Positions 8,084 through 17,577 of a stretch of DNA of 64,000 nt are shown one piece after another. The notes below the pieces were generated by a model. That model saw nothing but the letters and a program-made list of their open reading frames with translations, did no database searches and was not told where the DNA came from. Position 1 is the stretch's first letter. Each line of letters begins with the position of its first letter. This stretch comes from Candidatus Desulfosporosinus nitrosoreducens (GTDB lineage: Bacteria > Bacillota > Desulfitobacteriia > Desulfitobacteriales > Desulfitobacteriaceae): the NCBI RefSeq assembly GCF_030954495.1, contig NZ_JAVHUW010000043.1:1-64000 (forward strand). The letters are read 5' to 3'. Position numbers and translations under genes: made by a program.

Positions 8084-8938
8084 TTGAAGTTGACAGTTTT
8101 GCTTGATAACAACACGGCTTTAGCCAATAACCCCAGTTTCAGCGACCGGTACTTTCTGGCGGAACCTGGACTTTCTTTCTACCTTGAAACAGACGGAAAA
8201 CGCATTCTTTTCGATACCGGTCATACAAGTGTTTTCCTGCAGAATTCCCAAAAGATGAATATTGACTTTTCTGTCCTTGACTATTTGGTTCTTTCCCACG
8301 GACATACAGATCATACGGGAGGCCTGAAAAGTTTAATTGCTTATTATCGCAGTAATGAAATAAACAACTTAAAAGATAAACCAATTTTAATTGCCCATCC
8401 TGAATGTTTTTTGTCTAAAATCGATAGCCCTTGGGGTGAAATAGGCTGCGGAATTCCCGAAACTGAAATAGCTCGTAATTTTCAACTGAAACTCAGTAAA
8501 GAACCTTTATGGTTTACAGATAATTTAGTATTTTTAGGAGAAATTGAACGAAACAATGATTTTGAAAATCTGACTCCTTTGGGGAAAGTATACAGGAATG
8601 GCGAAGGTAAGGACGATTATATCTTGGATGATTCAGCCCTTGTCTACAAAAGCGGCAAAGGGTTGGTTATTATAACAGGCTGTTCTCATGCGGGGATATG
8701 TAATATCACGGAGTATGCGCAGAAAGTCTGCCAGGATGAAAGAGTTATTGACATTATCGGCGGTCTTCACCTGATCAACCCGTCTCGTATGCAGATGGAA
8801 AGAACTAAAGAATTTCTTGAAAAAGTTGCCCCGCAGACCATTCGGGCCTGTCACTGCACCAGTTTGAAAGCAAAAATCGCCTTGGCGGAAGTATGCAACC
8901 AGGAAGAAGCCGGGACAGGATTGCAGTTAGAGTATTAA
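8084..8938 (+). CDS. MBL-fold hydrolase, dihydropterin-phosphate-synthase-like group
   Basis: A 284-residue metallo-beta-lactamase-fold protein, cytoplasmic, with the metal motif HGHTDH at 72-77, a second metal His/Cys region at TGCSHAGICN (about 198-207) and GGLHL near 225. The TGCSHAG pattern is typical of the COG1237 group related to the archaeal ribofuranosylaminobenzene-phosphate (dihydropterin) synthase. The true reaction in bacteria is unknown. The start is TTG at 8084, supported by GAGGGTGATAAC just upstream. It is a single gene followed by the RidA-family gene 154 bp on, which may be cotranscribed. Confidence 0.8.
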   Translation: MKLTVLLDNNTALANNPSFSDRYFLAEPGLSFYLETDGKRILFDTGHTSVFLQNSQKMNIDFSVLDYLVLSHGHTDHTGGLKSLIAYYRSNEINNLKDKPILIAHPECFLSKIDSPWGEIGCGIPETEIARNFQLKLSKEPLWFTDNLVFLGEIERNNDFENLTPLGKVYRNGEGKDDYILDDSALVYKSGKGLVIITGCSHAGICNITEYAQKVCQDERVIDIIGGLHLINPSRMQMERTKEFLEKVAPQTIRACHCTSLKAKIALAEVCNQEEAGTGLQLEY

Positions 8939-9092
8939 CACGCGACTATCCGCAAAGGGAATATTGTCTGTTCCAAACGTCAGCGATTGGCTAGCTTATT
9001 GCCCCACCGTAAAAACATTATATTGCAATCATTAAAAGCAAAGTCCAAAACAGATCTGCTATCCGGACACCGGAAAGTACGGAGGGATTAAG

Positions 9093-9551
9093 ATGATTCC
9101 AGAAACGATTCTTAAAGAAAAATATAACTTAGAATTAAATGCTCCTTCAGAGCCCGAGGGAATGTACACAACAGTTGTGCAAACGGGTGAATTACTTTAT
9201 GTTTGCGGACATACCCCAAAGTTAAATGGCAATTTAGTCAGTTGGGGACGTTTGGGAGCAGAAGTGACACTTGAAGAGGGGCAATATGCAGCTCGTATTG
9301 CAGCTGTAAATTGTTTAGAAGCATTAAAGAATTACCTGGGGGAATTAAATAAAATAAAAAAGTTTATACAAGTAGTGGGATTTGTACGCAGTACAGAAGA
9401 TTTCACAGATCAGCCACTGGTCATTAATGGCGCTTCGAGTTTATTCCTGGAGGTTTTCGGTGAAAGAGGCAAACATACTCGAATGGCAATCGGTACGAAT
9501 CAACTGCCAGGTGGGGCTTCCGTTGAAGTTATGTGTATTGTTCAAGTTTAA
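9093..9551 (+). CDS. RidA/YjgF-family protein
   Basis: A 152-residue protein of the RidA (YjgF/YER057c/UK114) superfamily, many of which hydrolyse reactive enamine/imine intermediates. Signature segments are LLYVCGHTPKLNG (around 34-46), VGFVRSTEDFTDQP and the end pattern TNQLPGGASVEV. The Arg of the classical RidA active site is not in its usual place (the motif reads RMAIGTNQLPGGASVE). This is the longer RidA subgroup, and its substrate is unknown. Ribosome binding site GGAGGGATTAAG. Terminator at 9600-9634. Confidence 0.82.
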   Translation: MIPETILKEKYNLELNAPSEPEGMYTTVVQTGELLYVCGHTPKLNGNLVSWGRLGAEVTLEEGQYAARIAAVNCLEALKNYLGELNKIKKFIQVVGFVRSTEDFTDQPLVINGASSLFLEVFGERGKHTRMAIGTNQLPGGASVEVMCIVQV

Positions 9552-9599
9552 AAGCTGTGAATTAACGGGGGATCTAATTAGCTCGATTACCCTGAAAAT

Positions 9600-9634
9600 A
9601 AAAGGATTTAAACCACGAAGGTTCAAATCCTTTT
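9600..9634 (+). terminator. Terminator after the RidA-family gene
   Basis: AAAAGGATTT (9600-9609) pairs with AAATCCTTTT (9625-9634), with a nested ACC/GGT pair in the loop and T-rich end. It lies 48 bp beyond the stop. Confidence 0.65.
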
Positions 9635-9808
9635 GTCATATGCCTTTAACCCACAACAATCAACCGCTTATTCGCAACGTTGCTGAAGCACAAGCTATCG
9701 AGGATGGATGCGGCTTTATAGGTATGAATTTTAACTCTAACCTTCTAAGTCCTCTTTTAAACAAACCTTAAACTATTTCTATGGTCAGAAGAAAGGAATC
9801 CGCTGACC

Positions 9809-9841
9809 ATCATACCCTTGAATTCTTTCTAAGGGTATGAT
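9809..9841 (-). terminator. Terminator of the helicase operon
   Basis: Perfect 11-bp arms 9809-9819 and 9831-9841. A second hairpin (ATGGTCAG 9781-9788 with CTGACCAT 9803-9810) overlaps it. It lies 15 bp beyond the stop of the minus-strand gene at 9857. Confidence 0.65.
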
Positions 9842-9856
9842 TGATTAACATTACTA

Positions 9857-11575
9857 TTAAGGTGATTTACTTTCCAGTTGCCGGTTTGCGACGCTCTCTC
9901 CGTCAAGGATTCCCGGGGAAGGGTATATTCCTTGTTTTTCAAGGAGCCTTCGCAGCTTCTCAATCTCTCTGACAATAACTGTGGTTGAGTTATACAGGCC
10001 CAATACATATTCCCGATATTTACGGGATGAAGCAATAGAGGCCGCTTGCTCCGGCGATGAGCATTCCAGGAGACTGAGCTGAAGGAATTTAACTTGGCCA
10101 AAAGATTCAAGCCATTGTTGTAAAGTTAATACAAGATTTTCAGGCAAAGGATAGGTGCTTAATTTTTTTAGAGCTGAAACTACTTCATCAGCCGGCAGGC
10201 CCCGTTTCAAGGCATTCATTAAATACGTCTTATCCAAACGGAATCTAAGCATCTGATCCTGCTGCTCCAGTACAGCAAATCGGCTCAACTCCCAGCGGAC
10301 GTGCCAAGAAGCGGAACGCGGCAGCAAGATTTCGAAATTTGGTTGAACATAGGCGGTATTGGGTCCACTCATGGGATAAACTTGGTCTGTCACTGTCTTG
10401 ATTTCAGCCTTACAACCCTCAAGATTTTTGTCCTGGTACAATTTTGAAATTGCTAATTGACCTAACGCAGTGACTCTTACTAAAATATCGTTTTCATACT
10501 TTCCCCATTCCAGCAAACCCAAATAGCGCATCGGATTAAGAAAGCTGATCACTGTTTCTAAGATTAACAAATTACAAACATTCTCATCCGAAATTAAAGT
10601 GCTTATCGTATGCCCCCAGCTTGTCCAAGTAGTACAGCGGCTTAACACGGGAAGCAACAGAAAAAGTCCTTTATTCTTAAGGGAATAGACATGTACTGTG
10701 CATAACTCGCTGAGAAAATTCTCTACTTTAATCGTTTCCGGTAAGACCCGTCCTTCTTTCGTCAGCGCTAACCGATCCCCTCTAAGCATAAATAAATGAA
10801 ATATCTTTGCAATTCCGAGAATCCAAAAGAAGTAGCTTTCCGGATCAAAGCTTTCATCAGCCCCGGCCGGTTTGCTCAACGCTGCCAGCACTCTTTTTAA
10901 AGAGTGTTTGTTGATTTCATGGGCACGGGTGACAAGCACCTCTCCCTGCTCAATCAACACAAGAACATTAAATAAATTATCTAAGGTGGATGATAAATCC
11001 GCACAAAACAATTGCTGCGGTTCCAAGTCAAAAAGTCCGCTGTCAGCTTGTTTGTCGATAAAGCGCCAAAAGGCTTGGGCGGCTTCTTCTTTAAGATTAT
11101 ATGTCTGGGAGTAACGGCCACTTGAGAAAAAGCCGATCTTCGCCCATTTTGACAGCAACCTGACACTGTCCTGATAGCTTAACCCCGGCAAATCCTTGTC
11201 TAAATAGCGAAAGCTTTCAGAATTGTAAGCGCTGAAATACTCAATGCCTTCATCCTCCGGTTGCAGAAAAGCTATATAGGCAAAAAGAATCCGCTCTACA
11301 GGACCCATTTGGGCAAAATAGTCCGGCCAAGCCTTTGGTTTAAGTCTTGTAACCGGAGCCTCATTTCTTTGAGTTTTTGCTCTCGACTCTGATGGTGGTG
11401 TTTTTTGGTTATTTTGATCAAGCGTTTGAGACCAGCCCGATTTCGTTTGGGGCAGATTCTCCTCCGCCTGATTTTCCTGAGTGGGCGGTTTAAAACCGGA
11501 AGGATATTTTTCTCCAAAAACCGGCCTCCATTTTGCCGTTTTAGGCTGATCGGCAGGAGGCAATTGCTTCTTCAT
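9857..11575 (-). CDS. Helicase-partner protein with XPB N-terminal-like (Helicase_C_3) domain
   Basis: A 572-residue cytoplasmic protein with no ATPase motif. The region about 395-500 (NFEILLPRSASWHVRWELS, then LDKTYLMNALKRGLPADEVV) matches the domain found at the N-terminus of bacterial XPB-type helicases (Helicase_C_3). The first 85 residues are polar and probably disordered, followed by a helical region with WYL-free winged-helix-like character. The gene starts four bases inside the end of the helicase gene (ATGA overlap), so the two are translationally coupled and probably act together on DNA. Precise function unknown. It is long for a partner, so fusion of a disordered N-tail with a helical core is likely. 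Confidence 0.72.
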   Translation of the reverse strand: MKKQLPPADQPKTAKWRPVFGEKYPSGFKPPTQENQAEENLPQTKSGWSQTLDQNNQKTPPSESRAKTQRNEAPVTRLKPKAWPDYFAQMGPVERILFAYIAFLQPEDEGIEYFSAYNSESFRYLDKDLPGLSYQDSVRLLSKWAKIGFFSSGRYSQTYNLKEEAAQAFWRFIDKQADSGLFDLEPQQLFCADLSSTLDNLFNVLVLIEQGEVLVTRAHEINKHSLKRVLAALSKPAGADESFDPESYFFWILGIAKIFHLFMLRGDRLALTKEGRVLPETIKVENFLSELCTVHVYSLKNKGLFLLLPVLSRCTTWTSWGHTISTLISDENVCNLLILETVISFLNPMRYLGLLEWGKYENDILVRVTALGQLAISKLYQDKNLEGCKAEIKTVTDQVYPMSGPNTAYVQPNFEILLPRSASWHVRWELSRFAVLEQQDQMLRFRLDKTYLMNALKRGLPADEVVSALKKLSTYPLPENLVLTLQQWLESFGQVKFLQLSLLECSSPEQAASIASSRKYREYVLGLYNSTTVIVREIEKLRRLLEKQGIYPSPGILDGESVANRQLESKSP

Positions 11576-13281
11576 CGTTCAACGTCCTCCTCAATTACGA
11601 TTTTATAAGCGTACCCTTGCTCAGTTAAAAAGAGCTGACGATGCATTGCAAACTCCTGTTCCTTGGTATCTTTAGAAACCAGGCTGTAGAAATAGGCTTT
11701 GCCTTCTCCCTGCTTGGGGCGAAGAATGCGTCCAAGTCTTTGTGCTTCTTCCTGTCGGGAGCCAAAGGTTCCTGATACCTGTATGGCAACATTGGCATCC
11801 GGCAAATCTATGGCAAAGTTGGCCACTTTAGATACCACTAAACAATGCAGCCGCCCGCTGCGAAATTCTTCATAAAGTCGCTCACGCTCCCTCTGCGGGG
11901 TTTTCCCCGTAATTAAGGGAGCAGCTAACTCCCGGGCAAACATTTCAAGCTGGCGAATATATTGACCAATAACCAATACCAAATCCTCTTTATGACGCTT
12001 CATTAAGTCGGAAATTATCTGTAACTTACGTGGGTTTTCTGCCGCCATGCGGAATTTCTCTCTATCCTCCGCCAGGGCATAATCCATGCGACGGTCTTTA
12101 CTCATAGGAATTCGCCATTCCAAACATTCAGCCGTAGCAATCCAGCCTTGAGATTCTAAGACCTTCCAAGGGACATCCACTTTTTTCGGGCCGATCAGAG
12201 TAAATACGTCATCTTCTTTACCGTCTTCCCGTACGAGCGTCGCTGTTAAACCAAGGCGGCGTTTGGCCTGCAAATCAGCAGCAGCCCGAAAGATCGGCGC
12301 AGGTAAGAGATGCACTTCATCATAAATTATTAATCCCCAGTTCTTTTCATTGAATATGTGAAAGTGATCAAAGTCTCCATCCGTCCGCGACCGATGCGTG
12401 AGAATTTGGTAAGTCGCTACCGTAACCGGACAGATCTCCTTTTTCTCACCCGTGTACTCCCCCATTTGAGTTGTATCTAAGGTAGTTTTATCAGCCAATT
12501 CACGCAGCCACTGTTTAACGGCACTATTATTTGTTGTAAGGATCAGCGTCTCACACTGCAATTCCATCATCACTCCCATGCCGATCACTGTCTTACCGGC
12601 ACCACAAGGCAACACCAAAACGCCGCTCCCTCCCCGGACGGAACCTTGTTGATGAAATGAGGCTACGGCCTCTTGCTGATATGCCCGCAGGGAAAATGCC
12701 TCTCCTTTTTTGTTTTCAGTACGCCAGGCAATGGGCAACGGTGCACCTTCGCTATAGCCCGCCAAATCCTCAACAGGATAAGAGAGTTTTATCAGAAGCT
12801 GTTTTAATTGTCCTCGTGCTTCCGGATTGATCCCGACTTGTAATAATGGGAATTTAGGCACTTCATTACTCCTGGCCTGTTCATCGAAGGCCAACAATAA
12901 CTTGACCTCTTTATGACGGACAATCTCCAGGAGAATCACCGGATCTTCGGCAGTAAGTAAGAGCTTTTCCCCTTCTCGAACCAACTTTACTAAACCGTAA
13001 CGGCCCATAAGTTGCTGTATTTCCGTTCGTACTGAGTCAGGCAAAGGAAACTTACTGTAGCGTTCCAAACCTTTCAAAACGCTGGCCACACTGGCACCGC
13101 TGGAGGCGGCATTCCATAATGATAACGGAGTAATCCGATAAGTATGAAGATACTCCGGGCTTTTTTCCAACTCGGCAAAAATGGCCAAAGTGTCCCGAGC
13201 CTCTTCATAAAGGGGATTATTTACTTCCAGTAGAACAGAGCGATCACTTTGCACAATCACAGGATTTGTTACAGCCGGCAT
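11572..13281 (-). CDS. XPB/Rad25-type superfamily 2 DNA helicase
   Basis: A 569-residue ATP-dependent DNA helicase of the XPB family. An N-terminal XPB-like domain spans about 15-110. Walker A GAGKT is at 227-231, DEVH at 321-324, TAT at 346-348 and the XPB-specific RED motif at 351-353. Motif VI QRLGRILRP is at 514-522. In eukaryotes and archaea XPB opens DNA in transcription and nucleotide excision repair. Bacterial homologues unwind DNA in vitro, with unclear cellular roles. It is the first gene of a two-gene operon with the overlapping partner. The start is ATG 13281 after AGAGGAGTCC. Confidence 0.92.
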   Translation of the reverse strand: MPAVTNPVIVQSDRSVLLEVNNPLYEEARDTLAIFAELEKSPEYLHTYRITPLSLWNAASSGASVASVLKGLERYSKFPLPDSVRTEIQQLMGRYGLVKLVREGEKLLLTAEDPVILLEIVRHKEVKLLLAFDEQARSNEVPKFPLLQVGINPEARGQLKQLLIKLSYPVEDLAGYSEGAPLPIAWRTENKKGEAFSLRAYQQEAVASFHQQGSVRGGSGVLVLPCGAGKTVIGMGVMMELQCETLILTTNNSAVKQWLRELADKTTLDTTQMGEYTGEKKEICPVTVATYQILTHRSRTDGDFDHFHIFNEKNWGLIIYDEVHLLPAPIFRAAADLQAKRRLGLTATLVREDGKEDDVFTLIGPKKVDVPWKVLESQGWIATAECLEWRIPMSKDRRMDYALAEDREKFRMAAENPRKLQIISDLMKRHKEDLVLVIGQYIRQLEMFARELAAPLITGKTPQRERERLYEEFRSGRLHCLVVSKVANFAIDLPDANVAIQVSGTFGSRQEEAQRLGRILRPKQGEGKAYFYSLVSKDTKEQEFAMHRQLFLTEQGYAYKIVIEEDVER

Positions 13282-13726
13282 ATTGGACTCCTCTTCCGCT
13301 TCAAGCTAAGTTGCCATAATTATAGCATATAAATTAACTTAACTGATCAAGAATCCTTTGTTCATCGTCTCAGCTTAAGCGGATTAGAAATTAGCCTCTC
13401 TTTTGAGAAATATTCCAGTTCTGAACTCTGCCCCCGCCCTTGCCTGCCGAATAAGCCCTTCGTCACGGAAGTCAAATCAAATACTGTGGCCTGTCAACGT
13501 CCATCCCCAGATGGAACGAAGAGACGAGGCCGTCCCACGCAAAAGGGCAGGTCTTGGTCATAGTTAAGGCATCAGCCGGCTTGTCTGCAGGGCAACAGCA
13601 CTTTAGACCCAATGACTGAGCATCCCTGCCTTTCGGCAGGGATGCCCCCAGTGTTTCAGTTCTTTACTTTGCCAGGCCAGTTATTCCCAAGGCCACAAAA
13701 ATAATGCCATCTGTCCGTTGCACCGG
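13282..13726. other. Gene-free gap with an 11-bp GC-rich hairpin
   Basis: About 445 bp between rph and the helicase promoter. GCATCCCTGCC (13620-13630) pairs perfectly with 13635-13645 around a 4-nt loop. It lies 80 bp downstream of the rph stop and is its probable terminator, though no clear U-tract follows. The rest (13400-13610) is GC-richer than its surroundings and shows no recognisable coding sequence. Confidence 0.5.
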
Positions 13727-16351
13727 TTAGAGGAGTTCCACATACCCTTCCGCTCCATTGACCCGAATTCGCTGTCCGTCTTTGATCAGCTTCGTGGCGT
13801 TTTCCACGCCCACGACCGCAGGCAGGCCGTACTCCCTGGCAACGACAGAACCGTGGGTCATCATTCCGCCCACCTCCGTCACTAAGCCTTTGATAGAGAC
13901 AAACAGCGGTGTCCAACTGGGATCGGTAAAGGTGGTGATCAAAATATCACCTTCCTCTATAGCGGCATCTTCCATTCTTAAAATGACCCGCGCCCGGCCC
14001 TCCACAATTCCGGAGGAAGCAGGTATGCCCGCCAAGGCACCTTGGGGGATCTTACCGCTATCGTATGCGCCGGATATCACTTCGCCCTCGGAGGTCATTA
14101 TCCGCGGCGGCGTCAGCTTCTCGTAGACCTCGTATTCCTCTTTGCGCTTCGTGACGAGGCTGTAATCCAGCCGGTTGGTACGAACGGCCTCCCGGAGTTC
14201 CTCAAAGGACAGATAGTAGATATCCTCCTGCTCCCGGACAACCCCCTTGGACACGAGCCGAGCGGCCTCCTTCAGCAGGGCCTGCTTGATGATCCAGTAA
14301 CGCTCAATCATCACGTACTTCGGGTATTCCCGATAACCGGTGAAATTGCGCAAAACGCTGATCATCCTCTTCGTCTTTTTGGCCTTTTGTTTGCCGCCGG
14401 GCAGCTGTTGCAAACGCTTCAGAAGATCCTGTTCCTTTTGTTTCGCTTCCTCCAGGCCTCGCTCAAATAAGGTATTATGAGCATCCGGCGCAAAGTTTTT
14501 GATGTTGCTGAGAATCATGGAAACGAGGGCGGTGGGCTGTTCGCTGAAACGGGGCCGGGTGATATCGATCTCACCGGAACAGCGCATGCCGTATTTTTCC
14601 AGATAGGCCCGCAGAGATTTGCTGACAGCATCGCCGCCTGCCAAGGTGGCCAAGTCCTCAAAAAAAGTCTCATTCTTGGCCTGTTGAAAGTACTCCATCA
14701 CTGCCGGATAGTGCCGGACAACGTCTGCTACATCCAACAGCGCCAGCCCCATTTCCGAAGTGACATTGTTGGCTACCGACTGGGAAAGGGAATCTGCCGC
14801 GCTCTTTTCGCCCAGCCACTTTGCCATTTTCTTATTGAGCCAACTCACCGCATATATCCCGGCAAAAACCGCTCCCATGCTTTGGGGACCGGACATATCT
14901 TTTTTTAACTGCTTATTGGCTTCTATAATGAAAGCAAACAGTTCGTCTCCGGAGAGGTTGGCAATCCTCTGCCGCAGCTCCCGAACAGAGGCCTCATTCC
15001 GGGACATTAGGGTTTGAACGACGGCTGCATCGTTGCTGCGGTATATCTTAATAAACTGAAGGGGCAGCGACCAGGTGAAATACCCTGAACCCATACTGAA
15101 GGCTTTTTTACCGCGGGCCAATGATTTCATAAAGTCTTTCCGCTTGATAATATTCTTGATGGCGTTATGCATGAGCGGGTCCATTTTGCCCGCGGCCATG
15201 AGTACGATCTTTTGTCCCGTGGGAGAAGCCAAATCGTGGGCGATATCGAAGAAAAACCTGCCGCCGACTTGAATCAAGGGAAACTCGTACGATAACAGCT
15301 CAAAAAAGGATAAGCCCAAGGGTTTCATGGCGTCGGTCATCATCTGCTGATGGCTGAAAGACATATACACGTGGTTCTTCCCATCCTGCTCCTCCGGTAT
15401 GGGGTAGAGAGTAGTGATGGGGCGGCTCTGGACGATAAAGAATTTATTGGCGTACAAACACCATTCAATATCCTGGGGACGGCCAAAATAAGCCTCAATC
15501 CTTCTGCCCAAACCTTCGAGCTGTAAAATCTGTTCATCCGTCAGCGTCTGCCTGTTCTCAAGCCCGGCCTCGATCCTCCGTTCCTCCGTGCCACCTTCTT
15601 TTAAGGCATAGATGGCCAGCTTCTTCGCAGCTATCTTCTTCTCAAGGATTCTGCCGTCACGTACTTTGTAAATATCCGGGTTGACCAGACCGGAGACCAG
15701 GGCTTCACCGAGCCCGAAGCCGGCGTCGATGGATACCACGTTCCTGTTCGACGTAATAGGATCGGCCGTGAACATGATCCCCGCCGCCTCCGGGAAAACC
15801 ATTTTCTGGATGACAACGGAGAGATGGATCTTATCGTGAGCAAAGCCGTTCTGCAGCCGGTAAATCACCGCCCGCTCCGTAAAGAGCGAGGCCCAGCATT
15901 TGCTGATATGCTTCAAGATAGCTTCCTGGCCGCTGATATTCAGATAAGTGTCCTGCTGACCGGCAAAGGAGGCCGTGGGCAGATCCTCCGCCGTGGCGCT
16001 GGAGCGCACGGCATAGGCCTCCTCGTTCCCCAGGTACTCCAGCTGACGGGCTACCGCTGCGGCAATCTCCTCCGGAATGGCCGTTCCTTCGATGGCACAG
16101 CGGATCTTGCCGCTGATGACAGCGACTCTTTCCCGCTCCTCCACTTTAAGGTGAGAAAGCTGCTCCAGGAGCTCAGGCAACTCCGGTGTTTGCCCCATGG
16201 TCTTTTGATAGGCTTCCGTGGTGACACAAAAACCTTCCGGTACACTTATCCCCTCTATTTTGGACAGTTCCCCGAGATTCGCACCCTTACCACCGACACT
16301 GGCAAGCTTTGTTTGATCAATCTCCTGAAAGCCAAGCACATAGGAGTTCAT
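13727..16351 (-). CDS. rph: Rifamycin phosphotransferase
   Basis: An 874-residue enzyme that inactivates rifamycins by phosphorylating the ansa-bridge C21 hydroxyl, with ATP going to AMP and Pi. It has the PEP-synthase-like architecture. The N-terminal ATP-binding half carries GGKGANLGELSK at 20-31 and AVRSSATAEDL at 114-124. The middle rifamycin-binding region (about 325-760) is helical and unlike PEP synthase. The C-terminal swivelling phosphohistidine domain has the motif GGMMTHGSVV with His833. Length and sequence fit characterised Rph enzymes (about 865 residues) better than PEP synthase (about 800). Ribosome binding site AAAGGGG. It lies 89 bp after a TetR gene with a shared, operator-bearing promoter, so expression is probably ligand-inducible. 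A dead scrap of a similar gene lies at 7735-7915. Confidence 0.87.
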   Translation of the reverse strand: MNSYVLGFQEIDQTKLASVGGKGANLGELSKIEGISVPEGFCVTTEAYQKTMGQTPELPELLEQLSHLKVEERERVAVISGKIRCAIEGTAIPEEIAAAVARQLEYLGNEEAYAVRSSATAEDLPTASFAGQQDTYLNISGQEAILKHISKCWASLFTERAVIYRLQNGFAHDKIHLSVVIQKMVFPEAAGIMFTADPITSNRNVVSIDAGFGLGEALVSGLVNPDIYKVRDGRILEKKIAAKKLAIYALKEGGTEERRIEAGLENRQTLTDEQILQLEGLGRRIEAYFGRPQDIEWCLYANKFFIVQSRPITTLYPIPEEQDGKNHVYMSFSHQQMMTDAMKPLGLSFFELLSYEFPLIQVGGRFFFDIAHDLASPTGQKIVLMAAGKMDPLMHNAIKNIIKRKDFMKSLARGKKAFSMGSGYFTWSLPLQFIKIYRSNDAAVVQTLMSRNEASVRELRQRIANLSGDELFAFIIEANKQLKKDMSGPQSMGAVFAGIYAVSWLNKKMAKWLGEKSAADSLSQSVANNVTSEMGLALLDVADVVRHYPAVMEYFQQAKNETFFEDLATLAGGDAVSKSLRAYLEKYGMRCSGEIDITRPRFSEQPTALVSMILSNIKNFAPDAHNTLFERGLEEAKQKEQDLLKRLQQLPGGKQKAKKTKRMISVLRNFTGYREYPKYVMIERYWIIKQALLKEAARLVSKGVVREQEDIYYLSFEELREAVRTNRLDYSLVTKRKEEYEVYEKLTPPRIMTSEGEVISGAYDSGKIPQGALAGIPASSGIVEGRARVILRMEDAAIEEGDILITTFTDPSWTPLFVSIKGLVTEVGGMMTHGSVVAREYGLPAVVGVENATKLIKDGQRIRVNGAEGYVELL

Positions 16352-16440
16352 ATCTATTCCCCTTTCGATGTTATTCGCAATGTCGAACCAGCCGGGTCAT
16401 CCTGGCGATCCCTCAACTTATCCAGCAATCTGTCAGTCCG

Positions 16441-17037
16441 TCAATCCTTAAACAGAGCAATGCCTCCCTTAATAATTTCGATAGCATCGCTCAGGTTCTT
16501 CAAATACCTTTCCTTATCGCATCCGTTCCTGAAATAGTCATTTAAACCGAATGTGGAAATCAAATTGATAACAAGTTCAGAATCAACTTCCGGTTTGAAA
16601 AGGCCGCGCTCTTTATCCCGCTCAAGCATTTTCACATACCTTGCAGCGGAGGATTTGCGGATTTTCCCAATAAATTCACTGTTATCCATTTCCATCAGCA
16701 TCGCTATCTCCAGATATCCCGGTTTTACACTCCCTCGCTCCAGGAATTCTCTGGTTCTCTGCTTAATCACTTCAAAAACGTCTGCCTCCGGGTCTATCCC
16801 TTTTGCCTGGCTGAGCAGTTCTGTCTTTTCCTTCCCGGCTTCCTCCAGCATATAGAGATAAAGGTCTTCTTTATTATTAAAATATTGATAGAAACTGCCT
16901 TTAGGTATTCCCGCATTCTTGATGATCTGGTTAAGGGATGCTTGGCTGAAACTCCGAATTGAGAACTCCTTCACGGCAGCGTCAAAGATGCGCTCTCGTT
17001 TCTCCTTGCTTAAATTATAAAACGTAGTTTTCGGCAT
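16441..17037 (-). CDS. TetR-family repressor of the rph operon
   Basis: A 198-residue TetR/AcrR-type transcription factor. The helix-turn-helix is at about 25-50 (FSQASLNQIIKNAGIPKGSFYQYF, a textbook TetR recognition helix with YxYF end). The remainder is the helical ligand-binding domain. It is the first gene of an operon with rph, and its own promoter contains two palindromes that fit a TetR dimer. It therefore probably represses itself and rph until an inducer binds. Good ribosome binding site (GAAGGAGGAC). The inducer is unknown; rifamycin is a reasonable guess. Confidence 0.85.
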   Translation of the reverse strand: MPKTTFYNLSKEKRERIFDAAVKEFSIRSFSQASLNQIIKNAGIPKGSFYQYFNNKEDLYLYMLEEAGKEKTELLSQAKGIDPEADVFEVIKQRTREFLERGSVKPGYLEIAMLMEMDNSEFIGKIRKSSAARYVKMLERDKERGLFKPEVDSELVINLISTFGLNDYFRNGCDKERYLKNLSDAIEIIKGGIALFKD

Positions 17038-17096
17038 GCCTTTCGTCCTCCTTCAGCGAACCGGCAGTTATAGTATTGGCAAAAATTTTTTATTTA

Positions 17097-17152
17097 TGAC
17101 CACGTGGTCACATGATGCTTTTCATTATATGACTGCGTGGTCACATTGTCAA
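17097..17152 (-). promoter_or_regulatory. Consensus promoter with two TetR operators
   Basis: On the minus strand TTGACA (17152-17147), a 17-bp spacer, then TATAAT (17129-17124), both perfect consensus. The imperfect palindrome TGACTGCGTGGTCA (17130-17143) fills the spacer. The perfect palindrome TGACCACGTGGTCA (17097-17110) lies just downstream of the start site, 33 bp away (about three helical turns). This is a classic arrangement for tight TetR repression. Confidence 0.85.
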
Positions 17153-17310
17153 TATCTTGGTTTTTCGTTTAAAAACTTAGAATTTTAGGGCCTTAAAAAA
17201 ATTGCGAACACCCCTGATAAATCACCTAGAGAAACCGGCGAGAGCAGATTCGTTGGTTGTACTTATGCAGAAGGAAAGTAGGCAATGGAGTAGTATTTTT
17301 TGACTGTATA

Positions 17311-17353
17311 AAAAACCGGACTGAAAAAAGTGTATTTTTTCAGTCCGGTTTTT
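17311..17353. terminator. Perfect 19-bp hairpin in an 880-bp gap
   Basis: Arms 17311-17329 and 17335-17353 are perfectly complementary, with A/T ends and a 5-nt loop, typical of a bidirectional terminator. No gene ends near it. It may mark a lost gene. The gap 17153-17917 also holds the 32-bp palindrome and a 7-bp ATTGGTT/AACCAAT dyad at 17761-17775, but no gene that can be supported. Confidence 0.6.
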
Positions 17354-17577
17354 AACGTTTTAACTGTAGAGGGACTCAGGCTTCTTGCTATTCTCCTGAA
17401 ACATATGCGGATATCTCAAAGGTGACTAATACTTCCCGTTAGTTATCAAAACCAATCTATAACGCAGGAAATCAAGGAAAGCTGCTTTGATGGCGAGGTG
17501 AAACGGGAGGGCCGAAGGCCGACGTTACCTTGCCCTTAGGGTTGAAACTATCAAGAGTAACAAACTGCTAGGCTATG

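Noticed and set aside
13400..13620. Possible insertion remnant downstream of rph
   Set aside because: No terminal repeats or transposase motif could be seen; described only as a gene-free gap.
14042..14908. Plus-strand frames opposite rph
   Set aside because: Mirror frames of a long GC-rich gene with codon bias; no start signals.
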